A DNA stretch of 14,739 bases, taken from Cyclostephanos tholiformis. Its lineage: Eukaryota; Bacillariophyta; Thalassiosirophyceae; Thalassiosirales; Thalassiosiraceae. Every line of letters begins with the position of its first letter. The stretch's first letter is position 1. The translations under genes and the position numbers were made by a program. The notes beneath the pieces were generated by a model. The model saw only the letters and a program-made list of their open reading frames with translations, had not been told where the DNA came from and did not search any database. The stretch covers positions 1 to 14,739 of the forward strand of contig JALLPB010001809.1 in the NCBI GenBank assembly GCA_036939975.1, given 5' to 3'. Positions 1 through 8,448 of this stretch are shown piece after piece.

Positions 1-25
1 AGATACATCATAAGGATGTACCAAC

Positions 26-45
26 ACCTGTAGAATCCTACAGGT
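26..45. repeat. Short perfect hairpin outside the left inverted repeat
   Basis: An 8-bp perfect inverted repeat (ACCTGTAG at 26-33 and CTACAGGT at 38-45) is separated by a 4-base loop. It lies in the unassigned flank 1-72, where nothing else is recognisable. It has no counterpart next to the right inverted repeat, so it may be chance or belong to flanking DNA. Confidence 0.3.
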
Positions 46-72
46 TGCATCTCACCCCTTGCTTTGGCCAGG

Positions 73-199
73 GTGATCCACTTTGTTTTTAAGCATTAAA
101 AAAGCTCACAATTTTCTCTTCCTGACCTGAAACACATGCCACTTTGTTCACACTCATTTATTTCATTTCAGAGGAAAAGTTATCCACCAGCCTAGGTCA
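73..199 (+). repeat. Left terminal inverted repeat
   Basis: Read inward, this segment aligns over its whole length, with small gaps, to the reverse complement of 14582-14707; by eye about three quarters or more of positions match. The longest shared blocks are GGAAAAGTTATCCACC near the inner edge and TCCTGACCTGAA in the middle. Similarity stops sharply after AGGTCA at base 199, where Copia coding sequence begins, and fades outward of about base 73. The length suits the long terminal and subterminal repeats of piggyBac-like elements. Confidence 0.75.
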
Positions 200-1372
200 A
201 GATCATGTCTTTTTCCTTTGTTGACAAAAGGTATTTGCCTATATGGATAACTGCTTGCTCATGAGAGCGCATTGGATTGACACTGAAACAAGCACACTGA
301 TGTGTTGCCATGGCAATATCCAGTCTAACACTTCCCGTAAGATAAATAAGCTTTCCTATTGCGCCACAATACTCCCAATCATATTTCCTAGAAACCCCAG
401 GTAAATCCTTATTCAGAAGAAGTTTCCCAACCGGAGTCAATTTTTCATTTGGCTTTCCATCTGCTATTCCGCAAAATGAAGTGATCCACTCAATCAAGAG
501 AGGCTGAGTGAGCTCAAATGAACCAAGATTCAAACCTTCGTCTTGTAAAACAAAATTCTCTCCTCCACCATGTAATGACTTGAGCAAGGCATCAATCTGA
601 CTCATAGAGTCAGCAACTATAATACAATCGTCCATGTCTGTCAAAATGATGCAACCTTTGCCAAAGAAGATGCAAGGGTTGACACTGCTTGGTGCAAAAC
701 CACAATCTTCATGACCATTGCTTAATTTGGCAACCCAGTTGTACCCTGCTTGCTTTAATCTATAGTGACTTTTGTTCAGATGCAGAACATAGAACTTTCG
801 ATTTTCATTTTCAGGAGCATCAAATCCTAATGGTAGCTCCATGTAGACTGAGACATCTAATCAGCTTGCATAAAAGCAAAAAATGAAATCAATACTCCTA
901 GAAGGCAAGCCATGTATCTTTGCAATAGCAAGAAGAATCCTGACACTAGCTGGATTCACAACCGGAGCATACGTTTCCCAATAGTTTTGACCCCAAGTCT
1001 GCTTACCACCATGTGCACATAGTTGTGCCTTGTGGTTATTCAAAATTCAATCCAGGTACTGCTTCTGCTTAAAACTCCAGATAGCCATGATTGGTTCCAG
1101 CCGAAGATCATTACTTTCATGAGCATCCAATGATTCTGCTTTTTGTGATTGTTGACCTCGTGTACCATAACCTTGACAAACTTGATTTTATCTGATTGTA
1201 TTAGGACCTCTTTATAATTGAAGGTCTCATTTGATGCTATGCTAGATTGTGCCAAAGTTGAGAAACAATTGATGGTCCCATCATATAAGGAATAATCAGT
1301 GATAACTGTTAACATCATTTGAAAATAGAGAAGAACTTTGTGCAAGGACTTGATAAGTTTAAACTCCACCAT
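200..1372 (-). pseudogene. Copia reverse transcriptase remnant
   Basis: Three frame segments (1372-1040, 1043-861, 842-192) together resemble a Copia reverse transcriptase. Recognisable blocks in order are the HGGKQTWGQNYWETYAPVV block with the following VRILLAIAKIHG, then LNKSHYRLKQAGYNW, then the catalytic box as LTDMDDCII at about 621-647, where both Asp remain but the usual Tyr-Val before them is Asp-Met, then the conserved block with KLIYLTGSVRLDIAMATHQC and the run to LLSTKEKDM. The QAD segment that carries the first catalytic Asp is broken near 850-870 by two apparently compensating small indels, which leave a stop. The frame ends at 192 inside the inverted repeat, so RNase H is absent. 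The product would copy element RNA to DNA in an intact relative; this copy is dead. Confidence 0.85.
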
Positions 1373-1654
1373 TCAGCACTGCTCTGATGGTGCAGAATGC
1401 AGAAAGAAAACATGAGAACCAAGCATGCATGTTTTGAACTTTCACACTTTTAAGAACCATTGAAAAATGAGAGTAAACCTTGTCTTGCCAACTTAACACT
1501 GCCAATGAGCAGAGCATCGCAAACCACTGGAATCAAGATTGATTTTGCCAGGCATTTGCCATTCATTTGGTCAAGTATTGCACTCAGCATGACTCCTCTT
1601 ATGGATCTCACTATCCCACTCATTACTAAATATTGCTCAGATCACTCTTGTTAT
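1373..1654 (-). other. Copia integrase-RT linker stretch, not resolved
   Basis: This stretch lies between the recognisable linker part of the polyprotein (about 1655-1810) and the start of the reverse transcriptase segment. By position it should encode the variable linker of the minus-strand Copia. I see no conserved block in it; the open plus-strand frame at 1460-1666 has no recognisable similarity and is taken as chance. Confidence 0.4.
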
Positions 1655-2505
1655 ATCATAGGGTGATTCCACGTTAATAGAACCAGCCTCAGAATGCACT
1701 TCTCCCTCATTATCTGAATTAATTGTGGGAGCTGACATTTGAAAGGAATCAGATGAAAAGTCCCCCGGATCTACTTCAAGCTCCAGTAAATATTGCCATG
1801 TATCCACCTGTCATTATGCAAAAATGAAACCATGATAAAATCATCGTCATAAACAATTTGAAATTAGAATCAAACCAATGTTAGAAGCATGAGATGGAGA
1901 ACATCAAACATATATACTAATCAAAGATTGAGGTTCCTATTTAGGAATTTGCCCTGCTCCTGATTGCAAATGATGATCCAAGACATAGCATAGACAACCA
2001 AAGGTATGGAAGTCCAAGATTTTAATTGTTGTAGAATCAAGACTTGCAAGAATGTTGAAGGGTGTCTGACCATCAGCACAATGAACTAAGTGATTCATTT
2101 GGTCCTGATAGCATTTCACAGCAAACAACCAAAGAATAGTAGAAATGCACGCAGGGAGCATTTGTTTGGCATGCAGAAGCAAAGTCCAAGCCCCAAGAGT
2201 AATATCTTTGATTTTTGCTCAACAATGCCATTTTGATGATGGCTATCAATTTCACAGAAGGGAATGTTTGATTGCTGGAAGTCCAGTCATTCTGAAAGCC
2301 TTTGTCAGCAAAGCAACCCTTATCAGCATAATAAGCTTTGAGTTCAACCCCGACCAATGCCAGGATTGATCATAAGCATGCTTTGCCATTAAGGCACCAA
2401 AAGCATTAAAATTTTCATCAAATTAACATGAATATGATCCAAATAATGATCCACAAACACTGGTGCGCCCATCACTCTCATATTTGTAAGCCTGCTAAAC
2501 TCCCC
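1655..2505 (-). pseudogene. Copia integrase C-terminal part and linker, remnant
   Basis: On the minus strand, shifting frames show a Copia integrase without its first catalytic Asp: PVFVDHYLDHIHVNLMK at about 2415-2465, then a YADKG block with the second Asp, then HHQNGIVEQK at about 2220-2250, which keeps the catalytic Glu. These are followed by the conserved tail at 2182-1937 with CADGQTPFNILASLDS and FHTFGCLCYVLDHHLQSG. Downstream come a SPSHA block, a YDDDF block and an acidic linker (DTWQYLLELEVDPGDF at about 1810-1763) open to about 1655. Integrase joins element DNA to the host genome. The N-terminal zinc-binding part and first Asp are cut off where the plus-strand LTR begins. Confidence 0.8.
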
Positions 2506-2519
2506 TACATGGACTCCCA

Positions 2520-2670
2520 TGTAGGAAGTCACATTTACTAGCCATTCGCAATTAGCGAAAGAGAATATTTTAAATTCTCCTCCACGTGGAAGGTTTTCCA
2601 GAGAAATTTTTCCAGCAAGCAAAACAACTCTAAGTAGTCATAAATAAGTAATCACCTATTCATTACTACA
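2520..2670 (+). repeat. Short 5' LTR of the plus-strand Copia
   Basis: The 151-bp segment starts TGTAG and ends CTACA, a perfect 5-bp inverted terminus of the TG...CA type. It sits directly between the broken integrase of the minus-strand Copia and the gag leader. A TATA-like CATAAATAAG at 2639-2648 could be its promoter. There is no second LTR in the window, so the boundaries rest on the terminal motif and the loss of integrase similarity at about 2505. No target-site duplication can be tested because the right end is deleted. Confidence 0.55.
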
Positions 2671-2703
2671 AACATTGGTCACTGTTCAGCGGTGATTACT
2701 TAT
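2644..2703 (+). repeat. 13-bp perfect inverted repeat around the primer site
   Basis: ATAAGTAATCACC at 2644-2656 is perfectly complementary in reverse to GGTGATTACTTAT at 2691-2703. The 34-base loop holds the LTR end and the candidate primer site. In element RNA the stem would join U5 to the leader, much like the U5-leader stem known from retroviruses. Confidence 0.6.
2676..2690 (+). promoter_or_regulatory. Candidate primer binding site
   Basis: Five bases after the proposed LTR end, the sequence TGGTCACTGTTCAGC starts with TGG, the complement of the CCA end of a tRNA, as a minus-strand primer binding site should. The matching tRNA was not identified, and the rest does not clearly match a T-stem, so this is positional evidence only. 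Confidence 0.3.
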
Positions 2704-2738
2704 CAGATCTAAAGCAGAAGCAAAATTCAATCACAAAG

Positions 2739-3871
2739 ATGGGAATCCAAGCGGACATCCAAGACGATCTCAAAAAAGAAACGGTAACCAAATTCCATGG
2801 ACAACCAATGAGCCATGATCTCACAATCCTTGAAAAGGAACTCGTCGCAATCCTTGCAGGAATCCCAATGGCTTTGGGTGGCGGAAACTTTGGACATTTC
2901 GGAGTTAATATAGAAGCAACAGCATATTCAACCATGACCGCAGGCATTGCATTTGAAAACCCAGCCAACCCAGGAGTGTATCCAGCAGGACTTGCAGCAG
3001 ATGCTGCAGCAACAGTTTGTGCAGGAGCAGAAGTTGAGCACAAAGAACTAATCAACCAATTTGAAATGTTCGAAGGAGTATGCCAAGGCATGAAGGACCT
3101 CATCCTGGAGGCATTGGATAACAAATATCTCATCGAAACTGAACATGAGACATTAGGGTATTTGAATCAAACACCGAGACAAATGCTTGACCACTTACTC
3201 GCTCAAGGTGGAGCTCTCGACGTCGCAGATACCAAAGAACTCCTTGCCAAAAGAGATGGAGAATGGAACATAAGCAAGTATCCCCAACTTTACTTCAACA
3301 GAGTGGAGAAAGCGGTAAAAAGACTCCTCCAAAATGGAATCACTTCCGACCCAAAGGGATATTGTACTCTTCTACCTCACGGCAACAGGAGAATTCGACG
3401 CAGCAATGAGAAAATGGGAGGCAAAACCAGCAGCCAACAAAACGTGGGCAAATATAAAGACCTTCATTTCTGCCGAATATGCCAAAGAAAACAAGCAGAA
3501 TACACTCACTGCAAAGCAGTTCAAGGCAAATGCAATTGACGAGCAGGCGGAGGCAACCGAAGAACTCATCGCAGCACTAACAGAAGCACACACCAAGCAG
3601 ATGGAGACTTTGATCAAGAGTTCAACACACACCATGAAGGATATGATGCTCCTCCTTAAAGACAATAAGAGCCCCAACAACTCAACCAAACAAATGGATG
3701 TGGAAAAGAAGACGAAGAGGGACAAGAAGCGTAAAAAACATAAAGACACACCTATCTGTAAACATTGTGGAAAGAAATACCCCACAAAAGCCAAAGACAA
3801 CTGACTGCTGGGAATTGGAAAAGAATAAGGACTCATGCCCATCAAACTGGAAGTCCGCAAAGAGCACCTGA
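2739..3871 (+). pseudogene. gag: Copia gag remnant with zinc knuckle
   Basis: The frame opens with ATG at 2739, shortly after the LTR and leader, and runs to about 3355. A single frameshift near 3355-3360 moves the reading to the frame of 3334-3804, and another near 3800 restores the zinc-knuckle tail to a stop at 3869-3871. About 370 residues in all. The middle (KPAANKTWANIKTFISAEYA, then KQFKANAIDEQAEATEELIA) looks alpha-helical, as gag proteins are. A Lys-rich stretch (about 3703-3745) precedes a nucleic-acid-binding knuckle, CKHCGKKYP, then CWELEKNKD. The knuckle keeps its Cys residues, but the expected His position is Tyr. Gag would package element RNA in cytoplasmic particles. Two frameshifts make it defective. 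Confidence 0.8.
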
Positions 3872-4479
3872 AGGTGTACGGGGACCAAAGTATCAGAGAT
3901 GTGGCAACAAGGTGTGGTTAAGAGTAAAATTAGCACAGATCACACATACCTGGTTGACACGAACTTTTGGTCCCCACTCGACAATGACAATGACAATGAA
4001 GATGACGAAATTGAGGAGGAAATTAACATGATAAAAATCATAACACCAACACAGCAGAAATCAAACAAATGGACGAGGCGAATAGCAAGACGACAAGAGC
4101 ACAGAATCATCATCAACTCCGGCGCAACCTCCCACTTTATGAGCGAAGAACTAGACTAACCAACAGAAGGAACATCCAACAAAGACATCTATCTACCAAA
4201 CAACGCCAAACTGAAAATGTCCTGATGAACGAAACTCCCATTCAAAACATTAACCAATGCAGCAAGGGAAGCGGACATACTACTCGGACTGAAACATCCT
4301 TACTCAGCGAAAACAAAATGGCCGAAGAAGGATACACGACCATATTTCACCCAGGGGAAGATGGAGTAACGATCCACAAAGAAGGAACACTCACCATCAC
4401 CACCAGTGCACCACCAGTACTCAAAGGGAGGAAACCAAAAACAGCAAAACTATGGATGATATCAGCAACAGACAATGCA
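3872..4479 (+). pseudogene. Copia aspartic protease remnant
   Basis: After gag, an acidic segment (DNDNDNEDDEIEEE, made by GACAAT triplication at about 3980-3997) leads to RIIINSGATSHFMSEELD at about 4105-4157. This matches the catalytic loop of Copia aspartic proteases, D-S-G-A-[TS]-x-H, but the catalytic Asp is Asn. A stop follows at once at 4157-4159. Downstream, in other frames, are a YLPNNAKLKMS strand and NKMAEEGYTTIFHPGEDGVT at about 4312-4371, the C-terminal half of the same domain. The protease would cut the polyprotein. With an Asn at the active site and several breaks it cannot work. Confidence 0.75.
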
Positions 4480-5727
4480 GAAAACAATGCAGAAGCAGAC
4501 AATGTTCATAGCTCATCGATACCCCACCACACAATCCAATACCTTCATGCTGCGATGGGATTCCCGGTGAAAGAAACATGGCTAGACGCAATAAAAGCAG
4601 GCAACTACGTCACCTGGCACAGAGGAGCAACAACAGCAGTGAGAAAACATTTCCCAGACTCGGAGGAAACGCAGCAGGGACACATGAAAAAACAACGGCA
4701 GGGAGTACGATCCACAAAACAACTCGTTGAAGATGAACAACGTACCATACCCAATGCAAAAAAGATGCACAACGTATACATCAAGATCCATAATGTCATG
4801 GAAACCATGCACACAGACCAACCATTTTCCTGCTACATCATCAAGAGGAAACCAATACATCATGGTATTAGTCGAAGTGGATGGCAATTACATCGATGCA
4901 GAACCCATGAAGAATAGGACAGAAGGATCGATCATAAAGGCTTACCTAACACTGTGGATGCGACTCACAACATCAGGAACAATTAAACCACAAACCCACT
5001 TACTGGACAATGAGGCATCGGCAGCATTCAAAGCGGAAATACGGAAGAATTGCACCTTACAACTAGTACCACTGGACAACCACCGGAAGAACCTAGCAGA
5101 AAGAGCAATCCAAACCTTTAAAAGTCACTTCAAGGCAATCTTAGCAGGAGTGGCAGACAACTTCCCAATGAACCTGTGGGACAGACTATTGCCACAGATG
5201 GTACTCACACTAAATCTGCTTCGCCAATCCAATGTTGCACCAACAGTATCAGCATACCAATACGTCAATGGAGTCTTTGATTACAACAAGATGCCACTTG
5301 CCCCAATGGGATGTGCAGTACAAGTACACGAGAACAGTGAACGACGAGGAGCATGGGCAGCAAACTCATCAGATGGATGGTATTTATGCACCTCTCCAGA
5401 GCATTACAGATGCCATGCTATCTATTCCAAAAGCACATGAAGCAAACGAAAATCAGACACTGTACATTTCAAGCACAAATACATAACTGAACCTACCCTG
5501 ACGCCAGAGGACACGATAGTGAAGGCACTCAACAACCTAACACAAACACTAAAAGAATGGAGGAATAAAAAGGGAATAGAGGAAATAGATGCATTGCAAC
5601 TGATCAACGAACTCCTCACAAACATCCCAATCACGGCAAACACAACACAACACAGCAAGTCAGTCACCTTTGAAGCAGCAAACATACCACCACAAGAGAT
5701 GCAACCTGCAACTCCAAGGGTGACCAA
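4480..5727 (+). pseudogene. Copia pre-integrase and integrase remnant
   Basis: A pre-integrase segment (LHAAMGFPVKETWLDAIKAG, then HMKKQRQGVRSTK at about 4684-4722) runs in the frame of 4069-4917. A frameshift near 4815-4825 moves to the frame that holds the integrase core. The DDE residues are visible: Asp in MHTDQ (about 4805-4819), Asp in LLDNEAS (5000-5020) and Glu in NLAERAIQTFK (about 5089-5121). The C-terminal half (LNLLRQSNVAPTVSAYQYVN, DGWYLCTSPEHYRCH) is well kept. A TGA at 5438-5440 interrupts it, then the same frame continues through TEPTLTPEDTIVKAL and a linker until about 5727. The catalytic residues survive, but stops and shifts prevent a whole product. Reverse transcriptase, expected next, is missing. 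Confidence 0.85.
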
Positions 5728-6330
5728 TGGGATGCCCCTTGGACTGCTTCTTCCTTGCTTCGATGATCTTGGTCCTTGCTTCTGGGGTCATTTTGTTCCA
5801 ATCCGAAGCCTTGATGTAATCATCATGCTCGGGACTCTTGTCTCCCCCTTTCTTCTGGCCCTGCTTGCCCTTGGTGGTGAAGGCAGTGCCCTGTGCTGGC
5901 ACAGTAGGAGCATCCAACTTCAATGGCTTGTACTCGTTCATCAACGTCNCCTTGTGGATGTCAGTAGGGTAGGCATCGATGTTACCCTTGGAGTAGTCAT
6001 TAGCCACATCCTTCTTCAACTGGGTGTGGAGTTTGGCACTACTGTTGTTAAGAAACAGGTAGGCCAAATACTCTTGTTTGACTTGCTCCCTGATCTTCTT
6101 CTGCAGAGCATGTGGCGCATGGACAATGAAACTATGGGACGTCCCCCCTGAATGGTTGAATCTGCCAGATGTCAGCATGGAGGATTTCAAGCGAGTATTA
6201 TTAAGGCACTCCCATGCCTCAGTTTTGGAGAACAAGTTGGAAGATTATGTCCATTGGACAAAATATTTTGGTCAAGATGGAACGTAATCAGGATGAGGAA
6301 TCATTGTATTCTTTTGATATTTGATGTGGA
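5728..6330 (-). pseudogene. gag: Copia gag fragment
   Basis: Minus-strand frame from about 6235 down to about 5728 encodes a gag-like segment with YPTDIHK, then LMNEYKPLKLDAPTVPAQG and a Lys-rich tail (EARTKIIEARKKQSKGH). Similarity appears to go on upstream, across a stop near 6250 (SSNLFSKTEAWECL with VQWT before it), to about 6330, but its start is not clear. The open frame reads on past 5728 into the plus-strand element, where the residues lose the family pattern. By strand and lineage it may be the 5' part of the minus-strand Copia at 200-2515, pushed away by the plus-strand insertion, with the part between gag and integrase lost. Base 5949 is N and makes one residue ambiguous. Confidence 0.7.
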
Positions 6331-7178
6331 TAGATGAATAATTTTTAAAACTGAATAGTCACCATGTCATGTTGCAATTTATCCCATGTGTTGTATCCAT
6401 GGACAACTCCTCATTATTGTGTTTAATACTGTTCCAAAGCTGGTTTATTTTTTTGTGCATAAGGCGGGTTGTTGATCCAGATTCCCTTTTTTACTCCTGA
6501 ACAGGAATCGCCCAAAACGCAGGATTGCTCTTTGTATATTGTGCACAAGGTGGGTGCTGGTATTATATTTGACACAGCATGGAGTCCCTTAAACTCAAGA
6601 CACGGTACCGTATCATGGAAGCAAAGCATAATTTCTCAAAGAAACACTGTTGCATCCTGAACCACCCTTGACAATGTTGTGTCCACAACGGCACAGCCAT
6701 ACATTGCTTGCCAAATATGGGATCACCATCACAACATGACTGATGAAGAATGTATTGCACCCTTGAGCACATGGTCATGGTGCCACCTCTCCTGGCCGGG
6801 GTGGGGGGTGGGTGGGGTCCCCCCCCCCCTACCATTTGATATTCAATGCGCAGGGAACAAGGATGTGGGATGGGGGGGGGGGGCAAAAACAGACTGCAAG
6901 CAACCATAACTGCATCAATTGTGCAGGAGTGTCATGTGCCACTGCCCGCACGGTTGTCACTTTGTTGTCATTGTTGTGGCATCATCATCTTCCCCCTCCC
7001 CACAAGGAGGTCATTTGGTGTGCCTTTCCACATTAGATGGAAGTAAGACACTGGACAGACGTTGAAGAGGGGTGGGGGGGATGATAATGTCCACTCTCCA
7101 ATGCTGCTGGCCGACAACCATTATTATTTTGCAAAATAGAAAAGCTGCCATATTGTATTGTACCTACCATAAAAGGCC
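6331..7178. other. Gene-poor stretch with G/C runs
   Basis: No coding frame here resembles a protein; the open frames at 6469-6660, 6563-6907 and 6812-7046 are low in complexity or follow the homopolymer runs. The stretch holds strong G and C runs (6798-6829, 6872-6883, 7069-7080), a 27-base block at 6501-6527 that recurs at 8379-8405, and a 15-base word at 6367-6381 that recurs at 7374-7388. It is probably decayed repeat DNA. Confidence 0.5.
6798..6829 (+). other. G-quadruplex-type run next to an 11-C run
   Basis: Four G runs of 4, 6, 3 and 4 bases separated by single T bases (6798-6817) are followed at once by T and 11 C (6819-6829). The G part fits the G-quadruplex pattern with one-base loops, and the C run could instead pair back with the G runs. 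A 12-G run follows at 6872-6883. Confidence 0.6.
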
Positions 7179-7451
7179 GGGGGATAAGAACCAGCTAATG
7201 TGCACCATTGTTACAGCTAAATTGTTCAACAGTTTTTTCCCACCATCCCAAGAGTGTGCCATTTTTTGTTTGTGGCTGCGGTAAGTTTCATATGTCAACA
7301 CAAGTATATAAAAAATGCAAAAAATTGTGCTGAATATAATTATTGCTTATGAGGGTTTCTAAAAATGGTCGCATCATGTTGCAATTTAATTCCTCCTGTT
7401 TTTAATTTTCTAACCAATTAAAATAGATTTAGTGTCTGGTTCTTATCCCCC
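7179..7451. mobile_element. MITE-like element with 16-bp perfect inverted ends
   Basis: GGGGGATAAGAACCAG at 7179-7194 is the perfect reverse complement of CTGGTTCTTATCCCCC at 7436-7451, giving a 273-bp unit with an AT-rich core and no coding frame of note inside. That is the build of a small non-autonomous DNA transposon. TCTTATCCCC occurs again just outside the right end (7458-7467), so the end may have been duplicated. No target-site duplication is clear, which lowers certainty. The ends do not match the 14.6-kb inverted repeats. Confidence 0.55.
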
Positions 7452-8028
7452 ACTAGATCTTATCCCCAGGTCTATACAGTAGTATCCGAGCTCACAAGCA
7501 TAGATGGCAGGGTGGGTGATGCACAGATGGAGGGGATGGAGCATCTGGCAGGAGAGCAAAGAAAATGATGCACCAGCTCAGGTGCAAATAAATGCAAAAG
7601 ATCTTGTAACTTGTGTCACCTGTTTCAGGCAGTACATTGGTTTGCCCAAGGAATATCAAACGTGAGTTCACACTTGGATGCATGCTCACAATTGTGTTTT
7701 TGTGAGATGCATTCTTTGGCCAAATTAAAAGTTTTGGTGCAAGAATTGGTTGTGAAGCACACACAGTCTAACCTTGCAAAGGCACAAAACAATGCAAGTC
7801 ATATTTTCCCGTTGCACGTGATTGGCCTCTGGATTTCATTCAGTATGTGATGCATTCCAACAGGCCGCCCAAACCACCACCTTTGTGTTCCCCCCCCTCC
7901 GGGAGCAATTCAATGGCTCCCCCTGACTTTTATTGAGTCCAACTTCTTCTATTGAATTGCCCTTTTGTCTCCCAGGGATGCTGGAGGCAATCTCTTGCTT
8001 TCCAACAATTTCTCCTTGATCTTAGCTC
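7452..8028. other. No recognisable gene
   Basis: Open frames here (7492-7764 minus, 7611-7850 plus) lack family motifs and biased composition. A hydrophobic stretch at about 7978-8028, open in another plus frame (LLLSNNFSLILALAG), may be the upstream part of the orphan frame at 8029-8304, separated from it by a frameshift. Confidence 0.35.
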
Positions 8029-8304
8029 TTGCTGGCATGGCTGCAAGCAGCAGCCCAACCACACGTGGCGCTGCTGCTTGTTCCTGAGGTGCTCAACGTG
8101 CACATCCTCCTGCTGCTGTCCAACCAGGTTGTCCAAATTTGCAAGGACATTTTTGAGCCCCGTTGTACCACATCCAACACAGACATTGTCAACAACAGAG
8201 GTGTTGCTGCCATTAGATTTGCTTGGGTCACTTTACAGGTGCACGGTGTGATGGATGGATTCCTCAAGGATAGGTTTCACCATCATTGGGCTATCAGTGA
8301 ATGA
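8029..8304 (+). pseudogene. Orphan open frame, function unknown, probably a remnant
   Basis: A 91-codon plus-strand frame has no ATG near its start: it opens with TTG after an in-frame TAG at 8023-8025, and the only Met codon is late, so it is a fragment. The residue pattern looks protein-like: a Leu-rich helix (LLLLSNQVVQICKDIFEPR) and then RGVAAIRFAWVTLQVHGVM and FLKDRFHHH. It reminds me of a repeat-associated hypothetical protein in centric diatoms, but I cannot name a family or role. Frames on the opposite strand in this region are Cys- and Ser-rich and look like shadows. It may be part of another decayed element. Confidence 0.35.
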
Positions 8305-8448
8305 TTCTTGCATATTCTAACGTGGCACATGGTGGACCAGTCGGCTTTGGGTCTCAAGTCCACTCCCCCAGTCCCAAAACAGGAAACACCCAAAATGCAG
8401 TATTGTATTTTACACAGCACAGAGAAGGGAAAATAGCTAAAAAAATGT

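Larger units (their letters stand above)
200..2515 (-). mobile_element. Truncated Copia (Ty1-type) retrotransposon, pol region
   Basis: Reading leftward on the minus strand, the order is integrase (from about 2505), an integrase-RT linker, then reverse transcriptase, ending at 200. Integrase before RT is the Copia order. Its upstream part stops where the LTR of a plus-strand element starts (2520), and its downstream part stops at the left inverted repeat, so RNase H and the 3' LTR are missing. No LTR of its own is visible. The gag fragment at 5728-6330, same strand, may be its displaced 5' portion. Many frameshifts and stops show that it is an old copy. Confidence 0.8.
2520..5727 (+). mobile_element. 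Second Copia retrotransposon, 5' part only
   Basis: In order on the plus strand are an LTR, a primer-binding-site candidate, gag with zinc knuckle, protease, a pre-integrase segment and integrase. The coding frame then ends inside the post-integrase linker near 5727, where minus-strand gag of the other Copia lineage starts. Reverse transcriptase, RNase H and 3' LTR are absent. It starts within the integrase of the minus-strand Copia, so it inserted later. Its proteins differ from that element, for example LAERAIQTFK rather than HHQNGI around the catalytic Glu, so it is a separate lineage. Several frameshifts and stops make it inactive. Confidence 0.8.

Noticed and set aside
2507..2522. Inverted repeat ACATGG...CCATGT at the LTR start
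   Set aside because: Only 6-bp arms, and it straddles the proposed LTR border; likely chance.
2696..3133. 145-residue minus-strand open frame opposite the start of gag
   Set aside because: Antisense shadow of the gag N-terminus, without motif of its own.
3372..3860. 162-residue minus-strand open frame opposite gag
   Set aside because: It is the antisense of the well-supported gag segment; its hydrophobic, Ser/Cys-rich make-up is what antisense Lys/Glu/Ala codons give.
6563..6907. 114-residue minus-strand open frame and its plus-strand partners
   Set aside because: The frames run through long G and C runs, have low-complexity Pro/Gly stretches and no family motif.
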